Below are positions 1-10,632 of a DNA stretch of 64,000 nucleotides, in pieces. The first letter of the stretch is position 1. Each line of letters opens with the position of its first letter. Under the pieces are notes generated by a model. The model did no database searches and was not told the DNA's origin. It saw nothing but the letters and a program-made list of their open reading frames with translations. The stretch is from Aldrovandia affinis (taxonomy: Eukaryota > Chordata > Actinopteri > Notacanthiformes > Halosauridae), in assembly GCA_029706075.1 (NCBI GenBank), contig JAINUG010000055.1, forward strand, positions 2,852,001-2,916,000, given 5' to 3'. The position numbers and the translations under genes are program-made.

Positions 1-1149
1 AACACCTGTTGAATTGATTTAGTGATCTGCATTTGTACTAATGAGCATTTGAACATTGTTGTAATATTAGGTGGCTGTATTCTGAGAATGGAGCATATGA
101 TTTCGAGTTTGGCACTTTGTATTAACAGTTTTACACTTTGTTTGTCAGCATAGAATGTAGTGTCTTAAGGTAAGAATTCTGCAAATCAGTTTGGCACAGT
201 TTGTAGATTGAAATTCTGCTGTGCAAAATAAGTCACTGTAACGGTTGATGACGATAATGATGATGATTATTGACGGTCCTAGCATCTTACTGTCTCCAGT
301 TGTGTTCCAATCACACTGACTCAATGCACTCCTCCCATTCATTACGCTTGTACAAGACTTGTCCCACCTGCTTGACTGTCAGTCTCTGTTCTGGGAGGGG
401 TTTTGGTGCTCCTCCCATACTTGAATTAGCCAATCATGCTGCAAATGTCTGAGGAGGAGGAGTCCAGATTCCCAGGTGGAGTGGGCCTGATAGCTCCTAA
501 AGGAAAATATCTTGAGGTTACTCTGAGCAACAGAGTGGACTGGAGCAGCAATTGATAAATGTCCCTGTTCATATTTTAATGCATGTAACTAATAAACTGT
601 AATATAACTGAGTTCTGCTCAGTTTTTCAGTGCATTTAAAAAAAAAAAAAGCCAAATTTCCGGAATTATTAGCTTGTGCCAACGGTGCAATATCCTGCAA
701 CGCCTGGGGAGGGTTCCAGTCCACAGGCCTCTCCCTGTCTCATTGCGCAAAAAGCAACTCCTCTGGTCATTCAGGCTCCTACAGTCAGCTGCGCATGAAG
801 AGTACACTCAAGTAATGACTGAGCAGCTCAGCTTATGGACTGCGGAGTGAAAAGAACATATCAGCTGTCAGCACACACTTCGGAGGAGAGCATGCACTTC
901 TCCGTGCTCTCCTGAACTGATGTAGCATGTTGCGGTCCTCGAAGAACTCAAAGATGTGAGTGACCTGTGAACATAAGCCACAAAAGGAGGCCTCACCCCC
1001 TGGAGCTTCAATGAGAGTGTGATTATTTCCCTTGGCTGGGGACCTGGTCTTTAGCTGAGTGTGCTTACTGCAGCTCCTGTTGGGTGGAGTGGCCGACGAG
1101 GGCCATGGTCCGAAACTATCAGCAGACCTCCCCCCGATACACAGTGATA

Positions 1150-1200
1150 CAATGGGCCTACAGATGACATTGGGCACTACAAATTGGGAGAAAAATTATA
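1150..1200 (+). repeat. possible degenerate SINE tail
   Basis: The phrase ACAAATTGGGAGAAAAA resembles the tail of the SINEs at 27803-28188, 36140-36535 and 56894-57300 (ctaAATTGGGAGAA). Sequence before it is GC-rich and SINE-like, but I cannot define a head or a target duplication. Confidence 0.3.
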
Positions 1201-1500
1201 TAGTAGGGAATATTACAAATATATTAATGTTGCGGTACATAATCAATGCTCACTAACAAACTAGCTACACTATAACTAAGATTAGGAAGGACACCACAGG
1301 CATTTACAAGGAGTAATAGGTAAGAGGAGGGAAGCTAACGGTGTGTGGAGACATATTGTGTGTTGTGTTGTATTGTGTGCTGCATATATTGTATTAACAA
1401 TTGATCTCCTGTCATTTTCTTTCTGTCCTGTCCTGCTGAGATACAACCACATGGTTAGGTGATGATCTCTAATGTATTGCTATGTACAAAACGAAGTTAG

Positions 1501-1517
1501 ACACACACACACACACA
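1501..1517. repeat. (AC)n microsatellite
   Basis: About eight uninterrupted AC units, seen directly. Confidence 0.9.
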
Positions 1518-1947
1518 TGCACTCCTAATTGTGATTTAATCAAGTGCAATTTAAGGTCAACAACATTTTTGTGGAGTTGAGAATGGCTTCGAGAAATCCT
1601 ATCTTTAAATCTTGCTTATACAATAAAACACTGTAGTGTGTGTACAGCTGGATACAGAATACATCAAAAACCTGGGCCTCACGAGCCCAGAAGAGCCTGT
1701 TGAACAAGCTAAAAAAATGTAATAACATTATTGCATAATTCAGCACCTGTATCTCCCTGCTGCTTATCTCACTGTCCCAATGCCAGCAGTGCGCCATATT
1801 AAGGCCTTTATTTGGTCACTCAAACAACCCCTGGCCCAACAGCACAGCATTTTAACCATTTTTTTTCATTTATTGCAGCATAAATCAAATACATTGGAAA
1901 ATTGCTATCAAAAAGATAGATAAATAATTTACTCTATACAACGTGAA

Positions 1948-2613
1948 ATGGAGCCACTTATTAAACAGCTGGAGAAAAGTCATGCTGCGCAGCTGGCGCA
2001 CAACGCAGCGCTGCTGGACGAGCAGCGACAGCAGACAACTCTGCTGAGACTGGAAGTAGCGCGGCTGTCAACTACCGCAACCCCCCGCCAACCAAACCCC
2101 AGTGCGTTCCTGGTAAAGATGACCGCAGAGGATGACATCGAGGCATACCTCCAGACCTTTGAGCGAACAGCGACCCGAGAAGGGTGGGCTCCAGAGCAAT
2201 GGGCCGGACTGATCGCTCCATTCCTGTCCGGGGTGGCCCAGCACACGTGCCAGGATTTAGATGAGGTCCAGGCTGCTGACTACACCATCCTGAAGAGGGA
2301 AATTCTGCGTCGCGCCGGGCACAGCCTCATCGGCCAGGCACAGAAATTCCACAACTGGACCTTCGACGCTACCTTACCGCCCCGAACCCAGATGCACGAC
2401 CTGATACGCTTAGCCAAGAACTGGATGACCACGGAACCCACGGCCCTAACGCCCATGGAAAGGTTTGTGATTGACAAATTTTTGCGCTCCCTACCTTTCA
2501 AAGCCAAGAAATTGGCAAGCCAGGCGAACCCCCAGAGCGCCAATGAACTAGTGGCGCTGGTGGAGGGGTACCAAGCCGCTGTAGAGGTCCTGCACAGCAG
2601 CCGACCCGCCTGA
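1948..2613 (+). pseudogene. gag of Gmr1-like element
   Basis: This 221-residue open stretch starts with a Gln/Leu-rich coiled-coil-like segment (residues 1-40). A helical capsid-type region follows, with FLVKMTAEDDIEAYLQTFER and WAPEQWAGLIAPFLSG, of the SCAN-like gag type common in fish gypsy elements. Its product would form the retrotransposon particle. A TGA at 2611-2613 ends it, but the same frame continues into the zinc knuckle, so the stop looks like a lesion in a longer gag-pro frame. The start is the first ATG of the conserved part. Confidence 0.75.
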
Positions 2614-3234
2614 CCCGAACCTGAGAAGCCCGAAGCCTCGGTCCGAACCCAGGAAAGGTCGAAACTGGACGGGATGACAGGGGCAAGGTTCAGAGAAGGA
2701 ACCCGGGCACCGCCCAGCCCTCCAAGGAGACGCCCCTTCATGACCGAAGACCGCCGGGCGTGTTTTGACTGTGGAGAGGTGGGACACCTCTCCTGGAATT
2801 GTCCCAGACGGGACGTGGTGATGCGGACCGCATCCACCACAGACACCTCGCCCGCAAAACCCTGCGGGTTGCTGCTGTCCTGCTGGGCCACCGAGGGGTG
2901 CCCGTCGCCCCTGACGCCGGTGAGGGCCAACGGCAAAGACACCACAGCCCTGCTCGACTCCGGGAGCATGGTGACTCTGGTCCGCCCCGAATACGCCCGG
3001 GCGGAACTTCAACCGTAGAAGATGGCCATTTCCTGCATCCATGGGGAGAGCAAGGATTACCCCGTGACCCTCTTGAAGCTACAGACAACCAAGGGGCAGT
3101 ACGTTGGGAAAGCCGGGGTCGTTGAGAACCTGCCGGTTCCGGTGCTCCTGGGACGGGATTGCCCAATATTTCCTCAGCTCTGGACAGGCATGCGGGGGGA
3201 AGAAGGAAGGAGAAGAAAAAGGAGAGGTGGCTGA
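2614..3234 (+). pseudogene. CCHC zinc knuckle and aspartic protease of Gmr1-like element
   Basis: In frame with the gag, 2761-2802 encodes CFDCGEVGHLSWNC, a C-x2-C-x4-H-x4-C nucleic-acid-binding knuckle. It is followed by an aspartic-protease active site, TALLDSGSMVTLV, near 2945-2985. After a TAG at 3016 the frame continues with VENLPVPVLLGRDCP, which fits the protease C-terminal strand (LLGRD). A further TGA lies at 3232-3234. The protease would cleave the polyprotein; here it cannot be made intact because of the stops. Confidence 0.75.
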
Positions 3235-3288
3235 AAAGGGGAGGCGGCAAGGGCAACCCAAGGCCCCTCACGTGGCGAAGTTCAGGGG

Positions 3289-4784
3289 GTGGATTTGCCG
3301 CACTCATCGGAAGTGGGGTCCGAATCTGAGGTGGTCGAGGCCGCCAGACTGTGCGGATTTCAGGGAGCGGACCCGCAGCCGTCAGCAGATGGGCCGTCAG
3401 AGGACGGCGCTGCCGAGGCAACCCCAGTGGAGGAAGAGCCGACATGCGAGGAATTGTTCCCGATGGGACACGAGGAGGAGCCAGCGTCCCCGCCCCTGAC
3501 TGGTCGGTTCGGGACGGCCCAACTGGAGGACCAGAATCTGAGACATGCCTTCCAACACATCACAGTGGTCGACGGGACTCTCATGGAGGGGGTAAGCAAC
3601 AAAAAGCGACTCCTATACCAGGTAGTTATGAGTGAAGGGCGTGAGATAGAGCAGCTGTTAGTGCCCCACTCCATGGTGAACACTGTTTTACAGTTGGCGC
3701 ATGCGCACGTGCTGGGGGCGCACTTGGGGGTCGAGAAGACCTCCGAATAGATCAAGGCACGCTTTTATTAGCCAGGGATAAAACGTGCGGTGGAGAAATT
3801 CTGCCGAGAGTGCCGGGAGTGCCAGAGGGTGGCGCCCAAGCCCAAGTGCAAGAGCCCTTTAATCCCTTTGCCGATAATCTGTTCCTTTCAGTCGGATCGC
3901 GTTAGATCTCGTCGGGCCCCTCCCAAAAAGCAGCAGGGGGTTCCAATACATCTTGGTCATCTTTGACTATGCCACCCGGTACCCCGAAGCCATTCCCTTG
4001 CGCACGATGGCCACCAAGGGCATCGCACGAGAACTGATGCTGCTGTTCTCCCGGGTCGGCATCCCGGATGAGATCCTGACGGACCAGGAACGCCCTTTAT
4101 GAGTAAGATAATGCGTGACTTATGCCAGTTACAAAAAATCAGGCAAATACGTACGTCTGTGTACCACCCCCAGACTGACGGACTTGTTGAAAGGTTAAAC
4201 CGAACCCTGAAGAGTATGTTGCGGAAGGTGATGGAGGGGGATGGACGAAATTGGGACCAGCTCCTCCCCTTTATGATGTTTTCGGTCAGAGAGGTACCGC
4301 AGGCTTCAACGGGCTTCTCCCCCTTCGAGCTGCTATATGGCCGACAGCCACGAGGCATGCTGGACCTGGCTAAAGAAACCTGGGAGGCCCAGCCGTCCCC
4401 ACACCGAACTGTAGTGGAGCACGTGACCGAAATGAGAGAGCGGATGGCCACCCTGTGGTCCATCATCCGTGAACACATGCAGGAGGCACAGGAAGCGCAG
4501 CAGCGCGTCTACAATCGTGGGCGCAGCTCCGGGAGTTCCAGCCCGGGGATCAGGTACTGGTGCTGGTCCCCACATCCGAATGCAAGTTCCTCGCCCGCTG
4601 GAAAGGACCGTACGAGGTCCTAGAAAAAGTGGGCGAGGTTAATTATAAGGTAAGCCAACCAGACCGTCGCAAGAAAACGCAGCTGTACCACATTAATCTC
4701 TTGAAACAGTGGCATGCCAGTGACCCGGTCCCAGAGGGTGGACCCCAGCCATGTTTTACAACCAGACAGACGAGGTTCCGCTAG
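3289..4784 (+). pseudogene. integrase of Gmr1-like element (upstream of RT)
   Basis: The N-terminal zinc-binding part is visible at 3660-3830 (LVPHSMVNTVLQLAHAH, then CRECRECQRV), with stops at 3748 and 3769. The catalytic core reads in shifted frames at 3890-4090: ALDLVGPLPKSS, YILVIFDYATRYPEAIPL, then ILTDQ. The glutamate segment is HPQTDGLVERLNRTLK at 4165-4215. The C-terminus carries a GPY/F-type motif, FLARWKGPYEVLEKVG (4587-4632), and ends HINLLKQW. It would insert cDNA into the genome. Frameshifts make it a pseudogene. Its position before the RT defines the Gmr1-type order. Confidence 0.8.
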
Positions 4785-6050
4785 GGGAGCAACTGAGCGT
4801 GGCGCAACGACAGGAACTACGGGAACTGGTGCGCCGCCATCGAGATGTCTTCTCAGTAGACCCGGGGGAGACCGACGTCATTGAACACCACATCGTCACT
4901 CCCCCGGGAGTCAAGGTAACACAGCGGCCGTACCGCATTCCAGAGGCACGGCGTGAAGCGGTGCGTCGTGAAGTGCAGGCGATGTTGGCGGCCGGGATCA
5001 TAGAAGAGTCCCGTAGTGAGTGGTGCAGCCCCATAGTCCTGGTCCCCAAGCCTGATGGAACAATCAGGTTCTGTAATGATTTTAGAAAATTGAATGAGGT
5101 CTCAAAATTTGATGCATATCCCATGCCTAGGGTAGATGAGCTGATCGAGCGGCTCGGGACAGCCAGGTACATCAGCACACTGGACCTGACGAAGGGGTAC
5201 TGGCAGGTGCCCCTGACACGGGAGTCTAGGGAGAAGACGGCGTTCGCTACCCCGGATAGCCTGTATCAATACCGGAAACTGCCATTCGGGTTGCACGGGG
5301 CGCCTCCCACCTTCCAGCGGATGATGGATCAAGTACTGCGTCCCCATCAAAAGTATGCTGCCGCGTACCTGGACGACATCGTCATCCATGGAGAAGACTG
5401 GGGGACCCATCTCAGACAGATGCAAGAGGTGCTGCACACTCTAAGAGGGGCGGGGCTGACAGCAAACCCCCGGAAGTGCCACCTGGGGCTACAGGAGGCC
5501 GAGTACCTGGGCTACACCATCGGCCGAGGGTTGGTCAAGCCCCAAGCGGCCAAAATCGAATCAATCCGGAATTGGCCCTGCCCCACGACACAGAAACAGG
5601 TGCGTAAGTTCATCAGGCTGGCCAGTTATTACAGGCGATTTATCCCCAATTTTGCATCCCTGGCTAGCCCGTTGACAGACCTGACCAAGAAAAAGTTGCC
5701 GCGACAGGTGGAGTGGACCAAGACCGAGGAAACCGCATTCCAACACCTCAAGGTTCTGTTCCGGAAGGTCACTCCGAACTTCAAAAAACCCCTGCTGGTC
5801 CAGACGGATGCATCGGAGACTGGAATCGGGGCGGTCCTGTCTCAAGTACAGGGGGGTGAGGAACACCCCGTGATGTACATCAGCCGTAAGCTTCTACCGA
5901 GGGAGACGAGGTACTCGACAGTGGAAAAAGAGTGCCTCGCTATCAAATGGGCACTGGAGACACTCCGGTATTATCTATTAGGGAGGACATTCACCTTAGT
6001 AACGGATCATGCCCCGCTGGTTTGGATGTCAAGGAATCGCGAGAGTAATT
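4751..6050 (+). pseudogene. reverse transcriptase and RNase H of Gmr1-like element, 3' truncated
   Basis: The longest clean reading frame of the element (433 residues). RT motifs in order: IIEESRSEWCSPIVLVPK, FCNDFRKLNEV, STLDLTKGYWQVPL, LPFGLHGAPPTFQRMMD and the catalytic YLDD at 5366-5377. The connection (SYYRRFIPNFASLASPL) and RNase H ([18 protein letters not shown], then YSTVEKECLAIKWAL and TDHAPLVW) follow. The protein stops inside RNase H, just after SRNRESN, where the sequence changes completely. The related copy at 30690-31060 shows that RNase H should continue with ARVTRWFLSLQ. Confidence 0.85.
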
Positions 6051-6347
6051 AATCAACTGGCATTCTCCATTCATTGCTTGGACATTGTTTAGTTTTGCCT
6101 AGACAAACTCGCTTTCGTTCTCTTGATCTCGTGTCTTCGTAAAGTTGATTCTTGTTTTTTGTTTATTATTAGAGTTCCGCTGTTTAGTTAAATCCGTGTT
6201 TTGGATTACGTTTTGGATTTGCTGTTTTGTTTTGCTCCAGTTCGTTTATTATTTTGGTTTATTTTCGTCGTTATTTACGTGTTATTTCGGCACTGTTTTG
6301 TTTTCGGTTCCTGCCAACGTTAAGGAAAATAAATACCTTAAACGTAT
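6051..6347. other. T-rich spacer, no gene
   Basis: T-rich sequence between the truncated plus-strand Gmr1-like RNase H and the LTR at 6348. The open frame in it is composed of Phe/Leu/Val codons from low-complexity DNA, and I do not treat it as a gene. It includes AAAATAAATACC near 6327-6338. Confidence 0.5.
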
Positions 6348-6965
6348 TGTAGCGCAACCAAGGGTGTGGGGTTTCCACTCCGCCAATAATCAATAATTTA
6401 CTCGATACACAACGAAACAATGGAGACAGTTCAAAATAAACACAAGTTTTATTAATGAACACGGAAGTATCTCCGCGGAAGGAAATGCCGCTCCCGTGGC
6501 AGGGAAAAACGGCTGGCAACAAATGTCACTGGCAATACAACAATGTCCACCAACTTTTCTCTTTCTCTTTGTTGTGTTGTCCGTGATCCAAATTCGTCGT
6601 CATTGTCCGTTCCGGGGTAATTCCTTTCTCGTCATCGTCGTCCAATCCTTTGTCCAATATCCAAAAACAATCCGTCCGTTCGCCACAAAATAATAATCAA
6701 AAAACAAAACTACTTCTCTTTCTCTTTCTCTCGCTCTCTCTCTCTCTCTCTCTCTCCAAACCCTCGCGCACACAAATCTCGTACCTACTCCCAACAATGC
6801 ACCTGAGGGAGAGCGCACCTTTTAATCATGTGTAATTTGCGTTTACGCACTTCAGCTGGGGAATCAGTCCCAGGGTTCCCAACTCGGCGCGGGGGTGGAG
6901 CTAGCGGGCGAGAGGTATTTCCCCTCCACAATGACGCCATAGCACGTGCCTACTCGGGCGCTACA
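6348..6965 (-). repeat. 3' LTR of a Gmr1-like element (minus orientation)
   Basis: 618 bp bounded by TGTAGCGC at 6348-6355 and GCGCTACA at 6958-6965, perfect 8-bp inverted ends. Its minus-strand 5' part resembles the LTRs at 30144-30681 and 31902-32452 (start TGTAGCGCCCGAGTAGG, then GTCAT and GGGG-rich stretches), while the rest has diverged. The RNase H end of the element abuts its minus-strand 5' edge, so this is a 3' LTR. Confidence 0.75.
6716..6757. repeat. CT-rich microsatellite inside LTR
   Basis: Run of CT dinucleotides with a few TTCTCT interruptions. The related LTRs at 30465-30490 and 32225-32260 carry a similar CT tract at the same place. Confidence 0.85.
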
Positions 6966-7146
6966 CACCCTCCCCCTCAGCTCCATCCCGGAGGGGGGAG
7001 CGGCCTGGCACCACAGGGCTTCTCTCCGCGAGAGGGCGTCCGCATTGCCATGGTTGACGCCGGACTTGTGGAGCACATCAAAATTAAAAGGTTGCAAGGA
7101 CAGAAACCAGCGGGTCACTCTAGGGGTATTACCCCTGGATTGACCT
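6966..7146 (-). pseudogene. RNase H C-terminus of Gmr1-like element, inverted fragment
   Basis: The minus strand encodes RVTRWFLSLQPFNFDVLHKS followed by HGNADALSRREALWC, the end of a gypsy RNase H with its usual ADALSR motif, directly before the LTR. It begins at the residue where the plus-strand element at 1948-6050 stops. Together the two pieces would make one RNase H, which suggests a local inversion. Beyond 7146 the sequence belongs to a different gypsy family. Confidence 0.75.
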
Positions 7147-7149
7147 GGA

Positions 7150-7930
7150 TTAACTCGGTGCATTCTTGGCGTGATAACCAGACCCTCTGGCCAGGGTGAA
7201 ATGTGAGCGCCGGACGACGGAGACGGTCGGCTTGATTACGGTGTTGTTGGGTGGTGCGTTCGATGACCAACCTGGCTCTCTTCCAGGCTTGTTTGCATCG
7301 TCGCACATGAAGCTCTGCCGAAGGAACCCCGGTTTCCCTCTCCTGGTCAGGGAAGAGAGGAGGCTGGTAGCCGAACTGAGCCTCGAAGGGTGTTGGTGGC
7401 GGAGCAGCAAAGGGTGTTGTGGGCTTATTCAGCCCAAGGAAGATTGCGGCTACAGGACTTGGGGTTGGATGCCGAGAGGCACCGCAGAGTCGTCTCCATG
7501 TCCTGGTTAACCCGCTCTGTCTGCCTGTTGGACTGGGGGTGGTATCCTGATGAGAGGCTGGCTGTGGGTCCAAGGAGTGTGCAGAACGCCTTCCAGAACC
7601 GGGCGGTGAATTGAGGACCTCGGTCGGACACAATGTCGGAGGGAAGACCAAACACGTGTTCGACCACCAGTCCAGCAGTCTCCTGGGCCGAGGGCAGTTT
7701 GGGCAGGGGAATGAATCGGCAGGCCTTGGAAAAACGGTCCAGAACCACAAAAACCGCAATGTGACCGTGCGACGGGGGTAGCCCTGTAACAAAGTCCATG
7801 GAGTTGTGGGACCATGGGCGGCGGGGAATGGGCAGAGGATGGAGTAGCCCTTGGGGACGTGTCCAGCGTTTTTTGTGTTGGGTGCACACAGCGCAAGCCA
7901 GGACGAATGACCGGACCTCCTCCTCCATCT
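7150..7930 (-). pseudogene. integrase of gypsy element A
   Basis: Minus-strand motifs: [20 protein letters not shown] (end of the HHCC zinc-binding domain), [13 protein letters not shown] and [15 protein letters not shown] (first catalytic Asp region), [18 protein letters not shown] (second Asp), then [18 protein letters not shown] (Glu). The later part (FGYQPPLFPDQE, then AWKRARLVI) is in another frame. The C-terminus is lost at the junction near 7147-7170. It would have catalysed cDNA integration. Confidence 0.8.
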
Positions 7931-7937
7931 TGGGCCA

Positions 7938-8640
7938 CTAGAACCGTCGACTAAGAAACTCCAGGGTGCGAGTCACCCCTGGATGTTCGGTGAGACGAGA
8001 GGCGTGACCCCACTGTAGTACTCGGTTCCGAACGGCTGAGGGTACGAAACAACGGTGAGGCGGGCCATTGCCCGGGTCAGGTTCCGTTCGTAAGGCCCGA
8101 CGAACCACGGTTTCAATGCCCCACTGGACCGGGGCGACGATGCGGCTTGGTGAGAGGATGGTCTCCACTGGGGCGACAGTGTCAGGAGCTTCAAAGATCC
8201 GGGAGAGAGAGTCGGGTTTCTGATTCTTAGACCCCGGACGGTAGGAAAGGGTGAACTGAAAACGGTTGAAGAACAATGCCCACCTAGCTTGCCGGGGGTT
8301 CAGCCGCTTGGCCTGCTGTAGGTATTCCAAATTCTTATGATCGGTCCAAACGGTGAACGGGTGAACCGAGCCCTCCAGCCACTCCTCCAGCGCTTTTTTC
8401 ACCGCCAGTAATTCGCGGTCCCCAATGTCGTAGTTGCACTCGGTGGGCGTCAAGCGGTGTGACAGGAAGGCGCATGGGCGGAGTTTGTTGTCTGGTTTAA
8501 TGCGTTGAGATAGGACGGCTCCAATGCCTGTGTTGGAAGCGTCTACCTCGACTACGAAGGGCAGAGATGGGTCCGGGATGGGTGCTGAGGTGAAGCACTG
8601 TTTGAGATGTAGGAAGGCTTGTTCGGCTTCGGGTGTCCAG
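7938..8640 (-). pseudogene. RNase H of gypsy element A
   Basis: Motifs [56 protein letters not shown] and [18 protein letters not shown] define the RNase H fold with its Asp/Glu residues. It ends with [16 protein letters not shown] and leads into the integrase HHCC domain ([14 protein letters not shown]). This is the usual chromovirus-like fish gypsy RNase H. Confidence 0.8.
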
Positions 8641-8665
8641 ACGAATGCTTTTGCCTTACCCCGGG

Positions 8666-9400
8666 TCAGGTTGGTGAGTGGAACCTCCACCGTTCCAAAA
8701 TCCCGGAATGAATCGTCTGTAAAAATTGGCGAAGCCAAGGAAACGTTGCGGAGGTGGGGCGTGGCCAGTCTCTGACAGCCTGGGTCTTGTTTGGATCCAT
8801 TTGGATGCTGCCTGGGTGTAAAATGAATCCCAGAAATGTGACCGTGGAAGCGTGGAACTCGCTCTTCTCCAGCTTAACATAGAGTTGGTTCTTTAGGAGC
8901 AGCTGAAGGACATGTCGCACATGCTGTTCGTGTTCCTGGACGTTCCTGGAGAAAATGAGAATGTCATCCAGATACACAAATACAAAGCGGTTGAGTGCCT
9001 CTCTCAACACGTCGTTAATCAGTGCTTGGAATACTGATGGACTGTTGGAGAGCCCAAACGGCATGACGAGGTACTCGTAGTGCCCCGTTGGCGTGTTGAA
9101 GGCGGTTTTCCATTCGTCCCCTTCGCGAATGCGCACTAAGTTGTATGCGCACCTGAGGTCCAGTTTGGAGAAGACGGTGGCGCCCTGGAGCATCTCGAAA
9201 GCCGTGGACATGAGGGGCAGAGGGTACCTGTTCTTCACCGTGATGTTGTTGAGGCCTCGGTAGTCGATACATGGCTGCAGTCCCCCATCCTTCTTCTCCA
9301 CAAAGAAAAACCCCGCTCCCGCCGGCGAGGTGGAAGGACAGATGTGCCCGGCAGCCAGCGCCTCCCGGATGTAGGTACTCATCGCCATTGTCTCAGTTCT
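8666..9400 (-). pseudogene. reverse transcriptase of gypsy element A
   Basis: RT motifs in order: [75 protein letters not shown] and the catalytic [11 protein letters not shown], then [19 protein letters not shown] frameshift near 8730-8760 breaks the thumb/connection before RNase H. Confidence 0.85.
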
Positions 9401-10088
9401 GGACAGTGAAAAGATCTTGCCCTGGGGGGACTGGTTCCCGGCAGTAGATTGATGGCACAGTCGTACGGACAGTGAGGTGGCAGAATGGAGGTGTGTTGCC
9501 TGCTGAACACCGCCTGGAGGTCACGGTACGCCGGCGGCACTCGGGTCCACTCCTGGATTTCCGGTTCCCGGCGTGAAACGGCAGCAGAAGGGTGAGGCAG
9601 TAGACAGGTGCCCTGACAGGCTAAACCGCAGCCCAGTATTTTCTCTGTGTTCCAGTCGATGTGGGGGTTGTGCCTGCTTAGCCAGGGGTAGCCAAGCACG
9701 AGGGTAGCTGGGAGATTGTGTGACAAAGAACTCCATCCGCTCGGTGTGGTTCTCCCCGATGGTGACTTGGATGGGAATGGTCCGCTGCGTGACGGCACCG
9801 GATCCCAGTGGTTTGCCGTCCAGGGCTGTGACGGACAGAGGGGAGTCCAACGTCACCAGAGGGATTTGAAGTTTCCGGGCGAAATTTAAATCAATGAAAT
9901 CCCCCGCCGCTCTGGAATTAATGAGGGCTGGAGAGTGTTGTGAGCTGTTCCAGCGCAGGGAGATAGGTAGCACCAACCCCGTGAGGTGTGGTAGAAGCGT
10001 TGGCATTTCCCTGTAACTCTGGACAGGAACCCCGGTAATGCCCAAAACAACCACAGTACATACAGCAGTTTTCCCTCCTCCCCTACTG
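9400..10088 (-). pseudogene. zinc knuckle and protease of gypsy element A
   Basis: Near 10040-10080 the minus strand encodes CMYCGCFGHYRGSC, a C-x2-C-x4-H-x4-C knuckle. The protease follows: the active-site region reads ALINSRAAGDFIDLNFARKL where the family normally has DSGA, so the catalytic Asp is Asn and the Gly is Arg. The flap and C-terminal part follow (LVLGYPWLSRHNPHIDW). The segment is broken by a frameshift near 9750. The element begins abruptly at about 10088. Confidence 0.75.
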
Positions 10089-10243
10089 ACCACGACCATC
10101 GGTTTTACATGCACATATTTACAATCAATAACACATACAACATGATTTTCTACACATAACATGAACTAACACGGGGGAACAAACAAACACACAACAATGT
10201 TCCCCCACAATGCCCCGCACACAGGCCCCCACCTGGATCGCTA
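10089..10243 (-). repeat. truncated 3' LTR of gypsy element B
   Basis: Matches about 150 bp of the LTR at 13438-13918 (shared ACATTTACAATCAATAACAC-like core and AATGTTCCCCCACAATGCCC). It is preceded on the minus strand by a G-rich polypurine run at about 10244-10258. Homology stops near 10089, where gypsy element A begins, so roughly two thirds of the LTR is missing. Confidence 0.75.
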
Positions 10244-10264
10244 TATAGCCCCCCCCATAAGGGG

Positions 10265-10546
10265 TCAGCAGTCCCCAGCGGCCCCACTGTCCATCAGGAA
10301 GTCTTTTAAATATGGCGGTGCGCCGCCGCCGCCGCTGAGTTTGTTTGGGGGTTCCCCCAGGCGCACCTGGAGAGTCTCTGGGGGAACGCGGGACAAGCGC
10401 TTCGCCCGCTGCACCCGGTAGACCACCTCCCCCAGCCGCTGCAGAACCTCGCCAGGTGCGAAGTCCTGCCCCCAGCAACAGGTGTCATAGGTCCGCTTCT
10501 GCCGCACTCCCGGACCGGCTTGGGCCTGGCGAGTGAACTCGTGCAC
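10265..10546 (-). pseudogene. integrase C-terminal end of gypsy element B
   Basis: The minus strand encodes a short integrase tail, HEFTRQAQAGPGVRQKRTYD then GEVLQRLGEVVYRVQ, of the kind that precedes a 3' LTR in gypsy elements. The catalytic core between this tail and the RT is absent. Confidence 0.55.
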
Positions 10547-10632
10547 CTGATGTGAACTGCCCGTTCATCATCGACACAAACGCTTATGTTGCTGGGGTCT
10601 GTGTCGATGATGAACGGGCGGTTCACGTCAGG
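10546..10632. repeat. 33-bp inverted repeat (hairpin) in deleted RNase H
   Basis: Arms 10546-10578 and 10600-10632 are reverse complements with two mismatches, separated by 21 bp. The minus-strand right arm encodes the RNase H start (NRPFIIDTDPSN). The left arm is an inverted copy of it. The hairpin lies at the junction where RNase H and the integrase core are deleted. Confidence 0.85.

Larger units (their letters stand above)
1..1947. other. left flank, no recognisable gene
   Basis: I see no conserved protein and no LTR matching the gypsy element that begins at 1948. There is an A-run near 638-651 and an AATAAA-like site near 591, which could be the end of an old retroposed sequence. The short reading frames here match no family I recognise. 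Confidence 0.5.
1948..6050 (+). mobile_element. Gmr1-like Ty3/gypsy retrotransposon, internal region, decayed
   Basis: The domains run gag, CCHC knuckle, protease, integrase, reverse transcriptase, RNase H. Integrase upstream of RT is the Copia-like order known from the Gmr1 group of gypsy elements in fish and other deuterostomes. Gag to protease to the integrase N-terminus stays in one frame but is broken by stops at about 2611, 3016, 3232, 3748 and 3769. The frame shifts inside the integrase core and again near 4550 and 4750. The element ends abruptly at 6050 within RNase H, and no 5' LTR is seen before 1948. The missing RNase H end and 3' LTR appear in opposite orientation at 6348-7146. 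Confidence 0.85.
7147..10088 (-). mobile_element. gypsy element A (standard PR-RT-RH-INT order), truncated at both ends
   Basis: A minus-strand Ty3/gypsy element of the common fish type, read from 10088 down: CCHC knuckle, protease, RT, RNase H, integrase. It lacks most of gag, the integrase C-terminus and both LTRs. Its left edge abuts the inverted Gmr1-like RNase H. Its right edge abuts a truncated LTR of gypsy element B. Frameshifts occur between protease and RT, in the RT-RNase H connection and in the integrase. Confidence 0.85.

Noticed and set aside
2280..3445. Long minus-strand frames opposite the Gmr1-like gag and protease
   Set aside because: GC-rich antisense shadows with no domain, while the plus strand carries clear retroelement motifs.
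6145..6396. Phe/Leu-rich plus-strand frame as a small membrane protein
   Set aside because: It is T-rich low-complexity DNA that crosses the LTR boundary at 6348.
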